A stretch of DNA of 64,000 bases from Xylophilus sp. (GTDB lineage: Bacteria; Pseudomonadota; Gammaproteobacteria; Burkholderiales; Burkholderiaceae_C): contig WNDY01000007.1 of the NCBI GenBank assembly GCA_009914555.1, positions 1 through 64,000 of the forward strand, written 5' to 3'. The notes under the pieces are model-generated. The model did no database searches and was not told where the DNA came from. It saw nothing but the letters and a program-made list of their open reading frames with translations. Every line of letters begins with the position of its first letter. Position 1 is the stretch's first letter. Positions 28,785 through 37,903 of the stretch are shown here, piece after piece. The position numbers and the translations under genes are program-made.

Positions 28785-29024
28785 ATGGAAAACGTCGAAA
28801 ACCTGTTGATCGAGCACCTGAAACGCTTTCAGGCGGGGCAGGACCGGATCGAGCGCAAGCTCGATGAAGTCGTGCAGTGCATCGGGCATCTGGAGGTATC
28901 GGTGGCCGGACTGGGCAGGGACTTCGCCCACGGTGAAGAGTCCGACGCGTCGATCAGCGTGCGCATCGACCGCGTGGCCGAGCGCGTCGACAGGATCGAG
29001 CGCCGGCTGGAGTTGCAGGATTGA
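28785..29024 (+). CDS. Small coiled-coil protein
   Basis: A 79-residue charged protein that is almost wholly helical, with heptad patterns such as IEHLKRFQAGQDRIERKLDE and VRIDRVAERVDRIERRLELQ. It has no signal peptide or Cys. A terminator follows at 29041, so this looks like an expressed single gene. Proteins of this type are common in proteobacteria and have no known function. ATG 28785 follows a weak ribosome site. Confidence 0.72.
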   Translation: MENVENLLIEHLKRFQAGQDRIERKLDEVVQCIGHLEVSVAGLGRDFAHGEESDASISVRIDRVAERVDRIERRLELQD

Positions 29025-29040
29025 CCGGCTGACGTTTCGC

Positions 29041-29062
29041 AAAGCCGCCTTCGGGCGGCTTT
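29041..29062 (+). terminator. Rho-independent terminator after the coiled-coil gene
   Basis: AAAGCCGCC (29041-29049) pairs with GGCGGCTTT (29054-29062) around the tight tetraloop TTCG, forming a 9-bp stem followed by GTCGTT. It lies 16 bases after the stop at 29024 and 12 bases before the antiporter start, so it separates the two transcripts. Confidence 0.85.
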
Positions 29063-29074
29063 GTCGTTAGAACC

Positions 29075-30931
29075 ATGGCCATCGAACACGGCAGCGAACA
29101 ACTCGTCAAGGCGGTGGTCATCCTCGCCGCCGGCGTGCTGGCCGTGCCGCTCTTCAAGCGCGCCGGGCTCGGCTCGGTGCTGGGCTACCTGGCCGCGGGC
29201 CTGGCCATCGGGCCGTTCGGCCTGGGCTTCTTCAGCGATGCCGAGGCCATCCTGCACGTGGCCGAACTCGGCGTGGTGATGTTCCTCTTCGTCATCGGGC
29301 TGGAGATGCAGCCCAGCAAGCTCTGGAACCTGCGGCGCGAGATCTTCGGCCTGGGCCTGGCCCAGGTCGCCGCGGCCGGCGCGGTGCTGACCGGCGCCGG
29401 CGTCCTGGCCGGCCTGGCGCCTGCGGTGTCCTTCGTCGCGGCCATGGGCTTCGTGCTCTCGTCCACCGCCATCGTGGCCCAGCTGCTCGACGAGCGCGGC
29501 GACACCTCCACCCCACGCGGCCAGCGCATCGTCTCCATCCTGCTGCTGGCAGACCTGGCCATCGTGCCGTTGCTGGCCGCCGTGGCGCTGCTGGTGCCGG
29601 CCGCCTCCGGCGACCATGGCCATTCGCGCTGGGTGACCATCGGCGCCGCCTTCGCCGCGCTGGTCGGCCTGGTCGCCGTGAGCCGCTGGCTGCTGAACCC
29701 GCTGTTCCGCCTGCTGGCGCGCTTCGGCGGGCGCGAGGTGATGACGGGCGCCGCGCTGCTGGTCGTGCTGGGCGCGGCGCTTACCATGCAGTGGGGCGGT
29801 CTCTCCATGGCCATGGGCGCGTTCGCCGCCGGCGTGATGCTGTCCGAATCGGCCTTCCGCCACCAGCTGGAGGCCGATGTGGAGCCCTTCCGCGGCCTGC
29901 TGCTGGGCCTGTTCTTCATGGGCGTGGGCATGTCGCTCGACGCGGCGCGGGTGGCCGGGCACTGGCGGGAGATCCTGGCCGGCTTGGCCGCGGCCATGGC
30001 GCTCAAGATGGCGGCCGTCTACGGCGTGGCCCGGCTGTCGAAGGCCGGGCATGCCGAGGCGCTGGAGCGTGCCGCGCTGATGGCCCAGGGCGGGGAATTC
30101 GCCTTCGTGCTCTACGCCGCCGGCGCCGCGGGCGGCCTGCTGTCGGGCCGGGTGCATGCCACGCTGACGGCCACCGTCATCCTGTCGATGGCCTTCACGC
30201 CGGTCCTGGCCGCGGCGCTGCACAGGCTGCAGCCGCCGGGCAGGGCCGCGCCCGACCTGAGCGGCATCGAGCGGGTGCAGGACACCCCGGCCTCGGCCGA
30301 CGGCGGCGTGCTGATGATCGGCTTCGGCCGCTTCGGCCAGATCGCCAGCCAGGCGCTGCTGGCGCGCGGCATCGACATCACCCTGATCGAGAACGACACC
30401 GACATGATCCGCTCGGCCGCGCGCTTCGGCTTCAAGGTCTACTACGGCGACGGCCGCCGGCTCGACGTGCTGCACGCCAGCGGCGCCGCCCATGCGCGCG
30501 CCATCCTCGTGTGCACCGACCGCAAGGAGACGACCAGCCACATCGTCGAGCTGCTGCGCCACAGCTTTCCGCTGGTGCCGGTGATGGCCCGGGCCTACGA
30601 CCGCCAGCATGCGGTGTCGCTGATGAAGCAGGGCGTGCAATTCCAGCTGCGCGAGACGCTGGAATCGGCGCTCGGCTTCGGCGCCCAGGCGCTGCGCCAG
30701 CTCGGCGAGCGCGAATCGGTCGTGGCCGAGATCGCCGAGGACATCCGCCGGCGCGACGCCGAGCGGCTGCAGCTGCAGCTGGCCGGCGACACCCGCGCCG
30801 CGACCATGGACCTGACCCGCGGCAACCACTGGTCGGCCACGCCGCTGACCCGGCCGCAGCATGCCGGCCAGGCGCTCAACCCCGAGGCCGCCACCGCGAT
30901 GGTGGACCGGGATCGCCAGGCCGCCGGATGA
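29075..30931 (+). CDS. Kef-type monovalent cation/proton antiporter (CPA2)
   Basis: A 618-residue inner-membrane protein. The N-terminal ~380 residues hold about 12-13 helices with CPA2 motifs (LGYLAAGLAIGPFGLG, ELGVVMFLFVIGLEMQPSKL). A TrkA-N Rossmann domain follows (GVLMIGFGRFGQIASQALLA, ending VLHASGAAHARAILVC). It resembles glutathione-gated KefB/KefC. No KefF/KefG quinone reductase is adjacent, so glutathione gating is uncertain. It should exchange K+ or Na+ for protons. It overlaps the next membrane gene by ATGA. Confidence 0.94.
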   Translation: MAIEHGSEQLVKAVVILAAGVLAVPLFKRAGLGSVLGYLAAGLAIGPFGLGFFSDAEAILHVAELGVVMFLFVIGLEMQPSKLWNLRREIFGLGLAQVAAAGAVLTGAGVLAGLAPAVSFVAAMGFVLSSTAIVAQLLDERGDTSTPRGQRIVSILLLADLAIVPLLAAVALLVPAASGDHGHSRWVTIGAAFAALVGLVAVSRWLLNPLFRLLARFGGREVMTGAALLVVLGAALTMQWGGLSMAMGAFAAGVMLSESAFRHQLEADVEPFRGLLLGLFFMGVGMSLDAARVAGHWREILAGLAAAMALKMAAVYGVARLSKAGHAEALERAALMAQGGEFAFVLYAAGAAGGLLSGRVHATLTATVILSMAFTPVLAAALHRLQPPGRAAPDLSGIERVQDTPASADGGVLMIGFGRFGQIASQALLARGIDITLIENDTDMIRSAARFGFKVYYGDGRRLDVLHASGAAHARAILVCTDRKETTSHIVELLRHSFPLVPVMARAYDRQHAVSLMKQGVQFQLRETLESALGFGAQALRQLGERESVVAEIAEDIRRRDAERLQLQLAGDTRAATMDLTRGNHWSATPLTRPQHAGQALNPEAATAMVDRDRQAAG

Positions 30932-31473
30932 CCAGACCGCCCGAGCGCCGCGGCCGCTTCGCCCGCGCACTGCACTTCACCGCCACGCTGCCGCTGGCAC
31001 TGCTGCTGCTGTTCGAGGAATGGGGCTGGGGCCCGCTGTCGCGCGCGGCGGCCTGGCTCGGCCGGCTGCCGGCCTGGGCCTGGCTCGAACGCCGGATCGC
31101 CGCGCTGCCGTCTTGGGCCGCGGTGGCCGTGTTCGGGGTGCCGGTGCTGGCGCTGGTGCCGGTCAAGCTGCTGGCGCTGTGGCTCTTCGGCACCGGCCAT
31201 GCGGCCTCGGGGCTGGCGCTGCTGGTGGCCGCCAAGGTGGTCGGCACCGCGATCGTCGCGCGGCTCTTCACGCTGACGCAGCCGGCCCTGATGCGCTATG
31301 GCTGGTTCGCCCGCGGCTACTGGCGCTGGAAGGGGTGGAAGGATACGCTGCTGCTGCGGTTCCGCAGCTCGGCACCGTGGCAGGCCTGGCGCCGGCTGCG
31401 CGCAGGATGGCGCCGCCGGCTGCGACGGCTCTGGCGCCGATTCGGTCCGTGGATGGGCCGGAAACACAGTTGA
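30928..31473 (+). CDS. Membrane protein coupled to the Kef antiporter
   Basis: A 181-residue protein starting at ATG 30928, overlapping the antiporter stop by 4 nt. It has two or three hydrophobic segments (LPLALLLLFEEWGWGPLS, AAVAVFGVPVLALVPVKLLA and ASGLALLVAAKVVGTAIVA). The C-terminal half is strongly basic and Trp/Arg-rich. Proteins of this kind occur widely in Burkholderiales as conserved membrane proteins of unknown function. Its coupling to the antiporter suggests an accessory role in ion transport; this is inference. Confidence 0.8.
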   Translation: MTRPPERRGRFARALHFTATLPLALLLLFEEWGWGPLSRAAAWLGRLPAWAWLERRIAALPSWAAVAVFGVPVLALVPVKLLALWLFGTGHAASGLALLVAAKVVGTAIVARLFTLTQPALMRYGWFARGYWRWKGWKDTLLLRFRSSAPWQAWRRLRAGWRRRLRRLWRRFGPWMGRKHS

Positions 31474-31505
31474 GCAATTTACCCGGTCGAAATAATAGGC
31501 CCGGA

Positions 31506-31511
31506 TAAAAT
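31506..31511 (+). promoter_or_regulatory. Candidate -10 element for a leaderless DUF2239 mRNA
   Basis: TAAAAT lies only 8 nt before ATG 31519, in an AT-rich block (GGATAAAATATATTGC) that has no ribosome site. If it is the -10 element, transcription would start at or very near the A of ATG. TTTACC at 31478-31483 is too far upstream (22-nt spacing) for a standard -35. Confidence 0.35.
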
Positions 31512-31518
31512 ATATTGC

Positions 31519-32079
31519 ATGACGACGCTCCCTCCCCCCGACCCCGGCACCTATTCACTGTTCGACGGGTTCATTCGCGTGGCGCGCGGCACACGCGCCG
31601 AGCTGCTGGCCTTTACCCAGGGGTCTGTGCCGCAAGCGCCCGTCCTGCGAACGTTTGACGACTATACTGGCTGCCGTATCGATCTCGACGCACGGCCGCC
31701 GCGCCCTGCGGCCGAAAGCGCGTCGCCGCGCGGGCCGGGCCGGCCCCGCCTCGGCGTGGTGGCGCGCGAGGTCACGCTGCTGCCGCGCCACTGGGAATGG
31801 CTGGCCCTGCAGCCCGGCGGCGCCTCGGTGGCGCTGCGCCGGCTGGTCGAGGAGGCGCGGCGCACCCATGCGCCGCGCGATGCGGCCCGCGCCGCGCGCG
31901 AGGCGGCCTACCGCTTCATGTCGGCCGTGGCCGGCGACCTGCCGGGCTTCGAGGAAGCCTCGCGCGCCCTCTTCGCCGGCGATGCCGGCCGCTTCGCCGC
32001 GCAGGTGGCCGGCTGGCCCGAAGACGTGCGCGGCTACGCGCAGCAATTGGCCGCCGGTGCCTGGGAGCCGGCGGCGTGA
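31519..32079 (+). CDS. DUF2239 family protein
   Basis: A 186-residue cytoplasmic protein of the DUF2239 family. It begins with a ~45-residue domain (YSLFDGFIRVARGT, LRTFDDYTGCRIDLD) followed by the family's RGPGRPRLGVVAREVTLLPR signature. That GRPRLGVVAREVTLLPRHWEW block resembles HTH-adjacent sequence in small regulators. A helical C-terminus follows. It has no ribosome site and a -10-like element close to its ATG, so translation may be leaderless. The MATE gene starts at the overlapping GTG (32076). Confidence 0.88.
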   Translation: MTTLPPPDPGTYSLFDGFIRVARGTRAELLAFTQGSVPQAPVLRTFDDYTGCRIDLDARPPRPAAESASPRGPGRPRLGVVAREVTLLPRHWEWLALQPGGASVALRRLVEEARRTHAPRDAARAAREAAYRFMSAVAGDLPGFEEASRALFAGDAGRFAAQVAGWPEDVRGYAQQLAAGAWEPAA

Positions 32080-33515
32080 GCGCCGCCCGGCCGCCCGAAG
32101 GCGGTCACACCGCAGCCGAAGGCGGAGGTGTTCCGAGGCGCGCTCTCACGCCGTCCGCGGCCCTGGACGACGACGGCCGCCCGCTGTGGCGCGCCTTCCT
32201 CGCCTTCCTGGTACCGATGCTTGGGGCCAACCTGCTGCAATCGCTGTCGGGTACGGTCAACAACATCTACCTGGGCCAGATGCTCGGCGTACATGCGCTG
32301 GCCGCGGTGTCCAGCTTCTTCCCGGTGATGTTCTTCTTCATCGCCTTCACCATCGGCCTGGGAGCCGGCGCGTCGGTGCTGATCGGCCAGGCCTGGGGCG
32401 CGGGCGAGGTGGAGCGGGCGCGCGCCGTCGTGGGCACGACGCTCACGGTCGGCGTGCTCGGCGGGCTGGCGGTGGCGCTGTTCGGCGGCCTGTTCACCCG
32501 GCCGCTGCTGGCGGCGCTCGGCACGCCGGCGGACATCCTGCCGGATGCCACCGCCTATGCGCGGATCATCCTGGTCGCGATGCCGGGCGTGTTCGTGTTC
32601 CTGCTGTCCACGGCCATGCTGCGTGGCGTGGGCGACACGGTCTCGCCGCTGCTCACGCTGCTGATCTCGACCGTGCTCGGCCTGCTGCTCACGCCGGCGC
32701 TCATCCGCGGCTGGGGCGGGCTGCCGCAGCCGGGCGTGAGCAGCGCGGCCTGGGCCACGGTCGTGTCGTTCGTCGTCGCCACGGCCTGGCTCGCCTGGTT
32801 TCTGCGTCGCCGCCGCAGTCCGCTGGCGCCGAACGCGGCGCTGGCGCGGCACCTGCGCATCGACGCCGCCCTGCTGGCCAAGGTGCTGCGCGTGGGCCTG
32901 CCCACAGGCATCCAGATGATCGTGGTGGCGCTCGCCGAACTGGCGGTGCTGGCCCTGGTCAACCGCCACGGCTCGCAGGCCACGGCGGCCTATGGCGCGG
33001 TCAACCAGGTCTGGGGCTATGTGCAGTTCCCGGCCATCTCGATCTCGATTGCCGCCTCCATCCTCGGCGCCCAGGCCATCGGGGCCGGCCGGCTCGACCG
33101 GCTGGGCGCGATCGTGCGCGCCGGCCTGGGCATCAACCTGGCGCTGACCGGCTCGCTCGTGGTGCTGGGCTACCTGTTCTCGCGCCCGCTCATGGGCCTT
33201 TTCATCACCAGCGCGCCGGTGGTCGACATGGCCCAGGGGCTGCTGCACGTGGGCCTGTGGTGCTGCGTGGTGTTCGGCATGGCCGGCATCTTCTCGGGGA
33301 TCATGCGCGCCAGCGGCACGGTGCTGGTGCCGACGGCCGTCTCGGTCGGCTGCATCGCGCTGGTGGAGCTGCCGGTGGCCTGGCTGCTGGATCGCCACTG
33401 GGGCCTGGCGGGCATCTGGGCGTCGTACCCGGCCGCGTTCTGCGCCATGCTGGCGCTGCAGTCCGCCTACTACCGCTTTGTCTGGCGCCGCCGGCCGATC
33501 CGGCGGCTGGTGTGA
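32076..33515 (+). CDS. MATE family multidrug efflux transporter
   Basis: A 479-residue Na+- or H+-driven exporter with about 12 helices. It begins with a soluble ~35-residue extension rich in Ala/Gly/Pro, then the family start PLWRAFLAFLVPMLGANLLQ and SGTVNNIYLGQMLGV. GLGAGASVLIGQAWGAGE and AYGAVNQVWGYVQFPA are typical MatE motifs. GTG 32076 overlaps the DUF2239 stop. The exported compound is unknown. The start may lie further in, because the N-terminal extension is not conserved. Confidence 0.93.
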   Translation: MSAARPPEGGHTAAEGGGVPRRALTPSAALDDDGRPLWRAFLAFLVPMLGANLLQSLSGTVNNIYLGQMLGVHALAAVSSFFPVMFFFIAFTIGLGAGASVLIGQAWGAGEVERARAVVGTTLTVGVLGGLAVALFGGLFTRPLLAALGTPADILPDATAYARIILVAMPGVFVFLLSTAMLRGVGDTVSPLLTLLISTVLGLLLTPALIRGWGGLPQPGVSSAAWATVVSFVVATAWLAWFLRRRRSPLAPNAALARHLRIDAALLAKVLRVGLPTGIQMIVVALAELAVLALVNRHGSQATAAYGAVNQVWGYVQFPAISISIAASILGAQAIGAGRLDRLGAIVRAGLGINLALTGSLVVLGYLFSRPLMGLFITSAPVVDMAQGLLHVGLWCCVVFGMAGIFSGIMRASGTVLVPTAVSVGCIALVELPVAWLLDRHWGLAGIWASYPAAFCAMLALQSAYYRFVWRRRPIRRLV

Positions 33516-33603
33516 CGGCGGCCGGTCGGGCGGACGACGCCGGAAGGCCCCTTTTCTGCACCGCGTAAGATGCGCAGCTTTCTCCTACCTGACAACCGCC
33601 GTC

Positions 33604-34497
33604 GTGCCACCGACCCCGACCTTCGATCTGGAACTGCTGCGAACGTTCGTGGCCGTCGTCTCCACCGGAACGTTCGCCGCTGCCGGTGCGCAGCAGGGCC
33701 GTTCCCAGTCGGCGGTCACGCAGCAGATGCAGCGGCTGGAGCAGCTGCTCGGCCAGGCCCTTTTCCAGAAGGAAGGCCGCAACAAGCACCTGACCGAGCA
33801 GGGCCGCCACCTGCTGCGCTACGCCCGCGAGATCCTGCTGCTCAACGACGATGCCATGGCCTCGCTGCGCAGCGAGAGCGACGGCGGCTCGCTGCGCGTC
33901 GGCGCGCCGCACGACATCTCTGACACGCTGCTGCCGCCGCTGCTGTCCTACCTGGGCCGGTTCCTGCCGCGGCTGCGGCTGGAGCTGATCGTCGCCCGCA
34001 GTCCGCAGCTCATGGCCTCGCTGCACCGCGGCGAGCTCGACCTGGCGGTGTCCAACCGCGAGGACGCCACGCTCGAAGGCGTTGTGATGCGCACGTCGCG
34101 CACCGTATGGCTGTGCTCCGCCCAGTACGTGCACCAGCCCGACCAGCCGCTGCCGCTGGTGCTGGGCGACGAGCCGAGCATCTTCCGCCGCTATGCGCTG
34201 GAGGCGCTCGACCGCCACCACATCCCCTGGCGCACCGCCTTCGTCTCCAACAGCCCGGTGGGCGTGCGCGCGGCCGTGCGCGCGGGCCTGGGCATCACGC
34301 CGCGCAGCCTGGAGCTGCTGGGGCCGGAGCTGCGCGTGCTCGACGAGCACGACCGCCTGCCCACCCTGCCATCGATCACCTACTGCCTCTGGATGCGGCC
34401 GCACAGCGTCAACCCGCTGGTGCGCCAGGCGTTCGGCTTGCTCAAGACCGGGCTCGGCCTCCACGAGGTCGCGCCGGTGGGGCGCAACATCGGATAG
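33604..34497 (+). CDS. LysR-family transcriptional regulator
   Basis: A 297-residue regulator starting at GTG 33604. The N-terminal winged HTH is complete (FDLELLRTFVAVVSTGTFAA, QSAVTQQMQRLEQLLGQALF). The effector domain shows LRVGAPHDISDTLLPPLLSY and GVRAAVRAGLGITPRSLELL. It is encoded 0.2 kb upstream of the Bug receptor and MmgE/PrpD genes on the same strand, so it may control them, but LysR regulators usually act divergently. Its DNA site cannot be located with confidence. Confidence 0.93.
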   Translation: MPPTPTFDLELLRTFVAVVSTGTFAAAGAQQGRSQSAVTQQMQRLEQLLGQALFQKEGRNKHLTEQGRHLLRYAREILLLNDDAMASLRSESDGGSLRVGAPHDISDTLLPPLLSYLGRFLPRLRLELIVARSPQLMASLHRGELDLAVSNREDATLEGVVMRTSRTVWLCSAQYVHQPDQPLPLVLGDEPSIFRRYALEALDRHHIPWRTAFVSNSPVGVRAAVRAGLGITPRSLELLGPELRVLDEHDRLPTLPSITYCLWMRPHSVNPLVRQAFGLLKTGLGLHEVAPVGRNIG

Positions 34498-34710
34498 GAC
34501 GGACGGCCCATGCGCGGCGTCCTTGGCTCAAGGCCGCGCCGGTTTCATGGGCTGCGGGTGGCGCGTCAGCGCCACGGGCGACCGGCATATAAGCACATCG
34601 CGATATTTTCTTTGTCAAGGCCGGCACGGCTTCCTAGGATGCCCGGTTTGCCGGCCAGGTCGTCCACGACGCAAGGCTTCGAAACCGCCTCCCCCAGCCC
34701 CCAGTCCTCG

Positions 34711-35718
34711 ATGCCACCCCACCTCTTCCTTCGCCGCCTGCTCGCCCGGACGCTCCTTGCGCTGCTGCCGCTCGCGGCCGGCGTTGCTCCTTGCGCAGCC
34801 GAGCCGGCCGATGCCGCGGCCTATCCGCACAAGCCGATCCGGCTGATCGTGCCGTTCCCGCCGGGCGGCCTGGCCGACCTGATCGCGCGGCCGCTGGCCG
34901 AGCGGCTCGCCCAGGCGCTGGGCCAGTCGGTCCTGGTCGAGAACCAGGGCGGCGCTTCGGGCACGCTGGGCACGGCCAATGCCGCCGCCGCCGTGCCCGA
35001 CGGCTACACGCTGCTGTTCACCACGGCCAACGAGGTCGCCGTGAGCCCGCTGCTCTACAAGAATCTCAGCTACCACCCGCTGCGCTCCTTCACTCCGGTG
35101 GGCGGCGTGGTGGAGTTCGCGATGGTGCTGGTGACCGGCCCGCAGCAGACTGGCGGCCTGCCCGAGCTCACCGCCCGCATCCGGCGCGACCCGTCGCAGG
35201 TCGGCTTCGCCGTCGCGGGCATCGGCACCACCAACCATCTGGTCGCCGAGCTGTACCGCCAGAACGAGGGCCTGCCGCCGCTGGTCTATGTGCCCTACAA
35301 GGGCGGCGGCCCGGCCCAGGTCGACGTGGCCGGCGGCCACGTGCCGGCCATGGTCGCCACGCTGCCTTCCGCGCTGCCGCTGATCGCCGGCGGCAAGCTG
35401 CGGCCGCTGGCGGTCAGCACGCCCCGGCGCTCGCCGGTGCTGCCCGACGTGCCCACCTTCGCCGAGGCCGGCGGCAAGCCGCTGGTCGCCGTCACCTGGG
35501 CCGGCGTGCTCGGTCCGGCGGGCCTGCCGCCGGCCGTCGGGGGCCGCCTGAGCGCCGAGATCCGCCGCATCGTCGCCTCGCCCGACTTCCGCGAGCGGCT
35601 GGCCAAGGTCGGCGCCGAGCCGCGTTTCACCACGCCGCAGGAGCTGGCCGCCAGCATCCGCAGCGACAACGAGCGCTGGGCGGCCATCATCCAGCGCGCC
35701 GGCATCACGCCCGAATGA
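34711..35718 (+). CDS. Bug-family tripartite tricarboxylate transporter receptor (TctC-like)
   Basis: A 335-residue periplasmic binding protein. The signal peptide spans residues ~1-30 (cleavage after APCAA). The family signature YPHKPIRLIVPFPPGG opens the mature domain, followed by VPDGYTLLFTTANEVAVSP and YVPYKGGGPAQVDVAGGHVP. No TctA/TctB membrane genes are nearby, as is usual for the expanded Bug families of Burkholderiales. It binds small carboxylates or amides. The downstream MmgE/PrpD gene overlaps by ATGA, so its ligand may be a citrate- or itaconate-like acid. Confidence 0.95.
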   Translation: MPPHLFLRRLLARTLLALLPLAAGVAPCAAEPADAAAYPHKPIRLIVPFPPGGLADLIARPLAERLAQALGQSVLVENQGGASGTLGTANAAAAVPDGYTLLFTTANEVAVSPLLYKNLSYHPLRSFTPVGGVVEFAMVLVTGPQQTGGLPELTARIRRDPSQVGFAVAGIGTTNHLVAELYRQNEGLPPLVYVPYKGGGPAQVDVAGGHVPAMVATLPSALPLIAGGKLRPLAVSTPRRSPVLPDVPTFAEAGGKPLVAVTWAGVLGPAGLPPAVGGRLSAEIRRIVASPDFRERLAKVGAEPRFTTPQELAASIRSDNERWAAIIQRAGITPE

Positions 35719-37088
35719 CGACGCCGGCCACCGCTCCCCTGGCGCGCCGACTGGGCGCCTATGCGGCCGAAGCTGCCGCCCTGCCGCTGCCGGCCCCGGT
35801 GCTCGACGCCGCCCGGCAGTGCCTGGTCGACTGGCTCGCCGTGGTGGTCGGCGCGCGCGACAGCGACGATGCGCGCGTGCTGGCCGCCACGGCCGCGCAG
35901 TGGCGCAGCCAGGGTCCGTCGCCGCTCTTCACCGGCGGCACTGCGGCGGCCGGCGTGGCCGCCTGGGTCAATGCCGGGCTGTCGCACGTGCTCGACTTCG
36001 ACGACACCCACATCCCCTCGATCCTGCACGGCAGCGGTCCGCTCTGGGCCGCCCTGCTGGCCGTGGGCGCGGAGCACGGCGTGGCCGAGCGCCGGCTGCT
36101 GGCCGCCTTCTCGGCCGGGCTCCAGGCCGGCGCCCGCGTCGGCGCATCGGACGCCGGCGGCATCAATTTGGGTGTGCGGCTGACCCAGTCCGGCTGGCAT
36201 GCCACGCCCATCCTCGGCCGCCTGGCCGTGGCCGCGGCCGTCCCCGGCGCGCTCGGCCTCGACGGCGGGCAGGCTGCCCATACGATCGCGATCGCGGCCA
36301 CGCATGCCAGCGGCTTCGGCGCCTCGTCCGGCACGCTGGCCAAGCCGCTGCACATCGCCCACGCGGCCTTCGACGGCATCGCGTCGGCGCAAGCGGCATC
36401 GCACGGCGGCCAGGGTGCGCCGGGCATCCTCGATGGCGAGGGCGGCCTGTTCCAGATACTGCTCCAGGACCGCGGCCTGGTCGTCGCCCCGCGCGACCCG
36501 GCCGAAGGCCCGCACGAGCTGCTGCGCAACAGCTGCAAGCCCTACGCGGCCTGCCAGCTGATCCACGCGAGCCTGGATGCGGCCCGGCAGGCCGCAGCCG
36601 CAGGCATCGCGCCCGGCGCGGTGCGCGCGGCCCGGGCCTTCGTGCATCCGCTGGCGGCCAGGATCGCCGCGGTGGCGAAGCCGCGCACCACGGCCGAGGG
36701 CCGCTTCAGCCTGGCCCACAGCATCGCGCTCGGGCTGCACAGCTACGCGGCCGGTGCCGACGACTTCGAGCCGCCGCGCCTGGCCGATCCACGGCTGGCG
36801 GCGCTGGCTTCGCGTGTCAGCGTCGTGGCCGACGCCGGTGCCGAGCGCACCTCGGCCCGCCTGGAACTGGTGCTGGACGACGGCCGCGTGCACGTCGAGC
36901 ACGTGGCCGCCGCCTTTGGCAGCCCCGAGCGGCCGATGGACTGGCCGGCGCTGCAGGCCAAGTTCACCGCCCTGGCCGCGCCGCGCCTGGGCGACGCAGC
37001 CGCCGGCGAAGTCTTCGCGCTGGCGCGCCGCTTCGGCGAGCAGCCCGGAGACCTCGCGCGCCTGCATGCGCTGGCCGTGATACGTTGA
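35715..37088 (+). CDS. MmgE/PrpD family dehydratase
   Basis: A 457-residue enzyme of the 2-methylcitrate dehydratase/cis-aconitate decarboxylase family. It shows the N-terminal VLDAARQCLVDWLAVVVGAR helix region, LDFDDTHIPSILHGSGPLWA with the family's DFDDT motif, and the Cys- and Lys-containing NSCKPYAACQLIHASLDAAR. It probably dehydrates or decarboxylates a hydroxy-tricarboxylate. Its ATG overlaps the Bug receptor stop, giving a receptor-enzyme pair typical of catabolic operons. The dienelactone hydrolase follows after 7 bp. Confidence 0.94.
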   Translation: MTTPATAPLARRLGAYAAEAAALPLPAPVLDAARQCLVDWLAVVVGARDSDDARVLAATAAQWRSQGPSPLFTGGTAAAGVAAWVNAGLSHVLDFDDTHIPSILHGSGPLWAALLAVGAEHGVAERRLLAAFSAGLQAGARVGASDAGGINLGVRLTQSGWHATPILGRLAVAAAVPGALGLDGGQAAHTIAIAATHASGFGASSGTLAKPLHIAHAAFDGIASAQAASHGGQGAPGILDGEGGLFQILLQDRGLVVAPRDPAEGPHELLRNSCKPYAACQLIHASLDAARQAAAAGIAPGAVRAARAFVHPLAARIAAVAKPRTTAEGRFSLAHSIALGLHSYAAGADDFEPPRLADPRLAALASRVSVVADAGAERTSARLELVLDDGRVHVEHVAAAFGSPERPMDWPALQAKFTALAAPRLGDAAAGEVFALARRFGEQPGDLARLHALAVIR

Positions 37089-37095
37089 TCTCCCG

Positions 37096-37818
37096 ATGAG
37101 CCACGCCCCCTCTTCCGTGAACTCCCGCTTCGTCGACATCGACACGCCCGACGGCCGCTACACCGCCTGGCATGCCCAGCCGGCGCGACCGCAGGGCGTG
37201 GGCATCCTGATGATCCCGGAGACCTACAACCTCAACCGCTGGGTGCGCGGCGTGGCCGACCGCTATGCGGCCGATGGCTTCGACGTGCTGGTGCCGGACC
37301 TGTACTGGCGCCAGGAGCCCGGCCTGGGCCTCGACTACAACCCGCAGGACCAGGAGCGCGGCCGCGCGCTCAACCGCAAGCTCGACCGCGCACTCACCGT
37401 GCGCGACAACGCTGCTGCCGTGGCCTGGCTGCGCCGGCGGCTGCCGGCCGGCGCGCCGGTGGCCAGCATTGGCTTCTGCCTGGGCGGCGAGCTGGCCTGG
37501 CTCGCGGCCGGCGCCGGGCTGGTGGAGGGCGCGGCGCTCTACTACCCCACGCGCATGAGGGAGCACCTGGCCCTGGGATCCACGGTGCGGGTGCCGGTGG
37601 TGATCCACTTCGGCGAACTGGATGCGCTGCACACGCCGCCCGATGTGATCGCGGCGGTGACGCAGGCCACGCAGGCCAACCCGCTGGTCGAGCGCCACAC
37701 CTACCTGGGCGCGGGCCACGGCTTCAGCCGCTATGGCGAAGCCACCGAGCATCCGGAATCGGCCGTGCTGGCCGAACGGCGTACCCGCGCGCTGCTGGCG
37801 CGCATTGCACAGGGTTGA
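37096..37818 (+). CDS. Dienelactone hydrolase family protein
   Basis: A 240-residue alpha/beta hydrolase with the catalytic triad of the family: Cys in ASIGFCLGGELAW, Asp in FGELDALHTP and His in GAGHGFSRYG. True dienelactone hydrolases open the lactone ring in chlorocatechol degradation, but many members act on other esters or thioesters. It follows the MmgE/PrpD gene by 7 bp and is likely in the same transcript. Repeat copy 4 begins 2 bp after its stop. Confidence 0.93.
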   Translation: MSHAPSSVNSRFVDIDTPDGRYTAWHAQPARPQGVGILMIPETYNLNRWVRGVADRYAADGFDVLVPDLYWRQEPGLGLDYNPQDQERGRALNRKLDRALTVRDNAAAVAWLRRRLPAGAPVASIGFCLGGELAWLAAGAGLVEGAALYYPTRMREHLALGSTVRVPVVIHFGELDALHTPPDVIAAVTQATQANPLVERHTYLGAGHGFSRYGEATEHPESAVLAERRTRALLARIAQG

Positions 37819-37819
37819 C

Positions 37820-37892
37820 ATACCCCCGGAGGGTAAACGGCCCAGGCACGCATGGAATGCGGGCCTGGGCCATTCAATTGGGGGAGTATATG
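37820..37892 (+). repeat. Intergenic repeat copy 4 (best preserved)
   Basis: It reads TACCCCCGGAGGGTA (37821-37835), then GGCCCAGGC (37839-37847) and its exact complement GCCTGGGCC (37863-37871), then a right box GGGGGAGTATATG. The 9-bp hairpin is perfect. It fills the gap between the convergent dienelactone hydrolase and CmcJ-like genes, so it could act on both transcripts. Confidence 0.72.
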
Positions 37893-37903
37893 AGCGCAGC
37901 GAA

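Noticed and set aside
37820-37892. Intergenic repeat 4 as a riboswitch or attenuator
   Set aside because: It lies downstream of both flanking genes, not in a leader, so an upstream regulatory RNA is unlikely.
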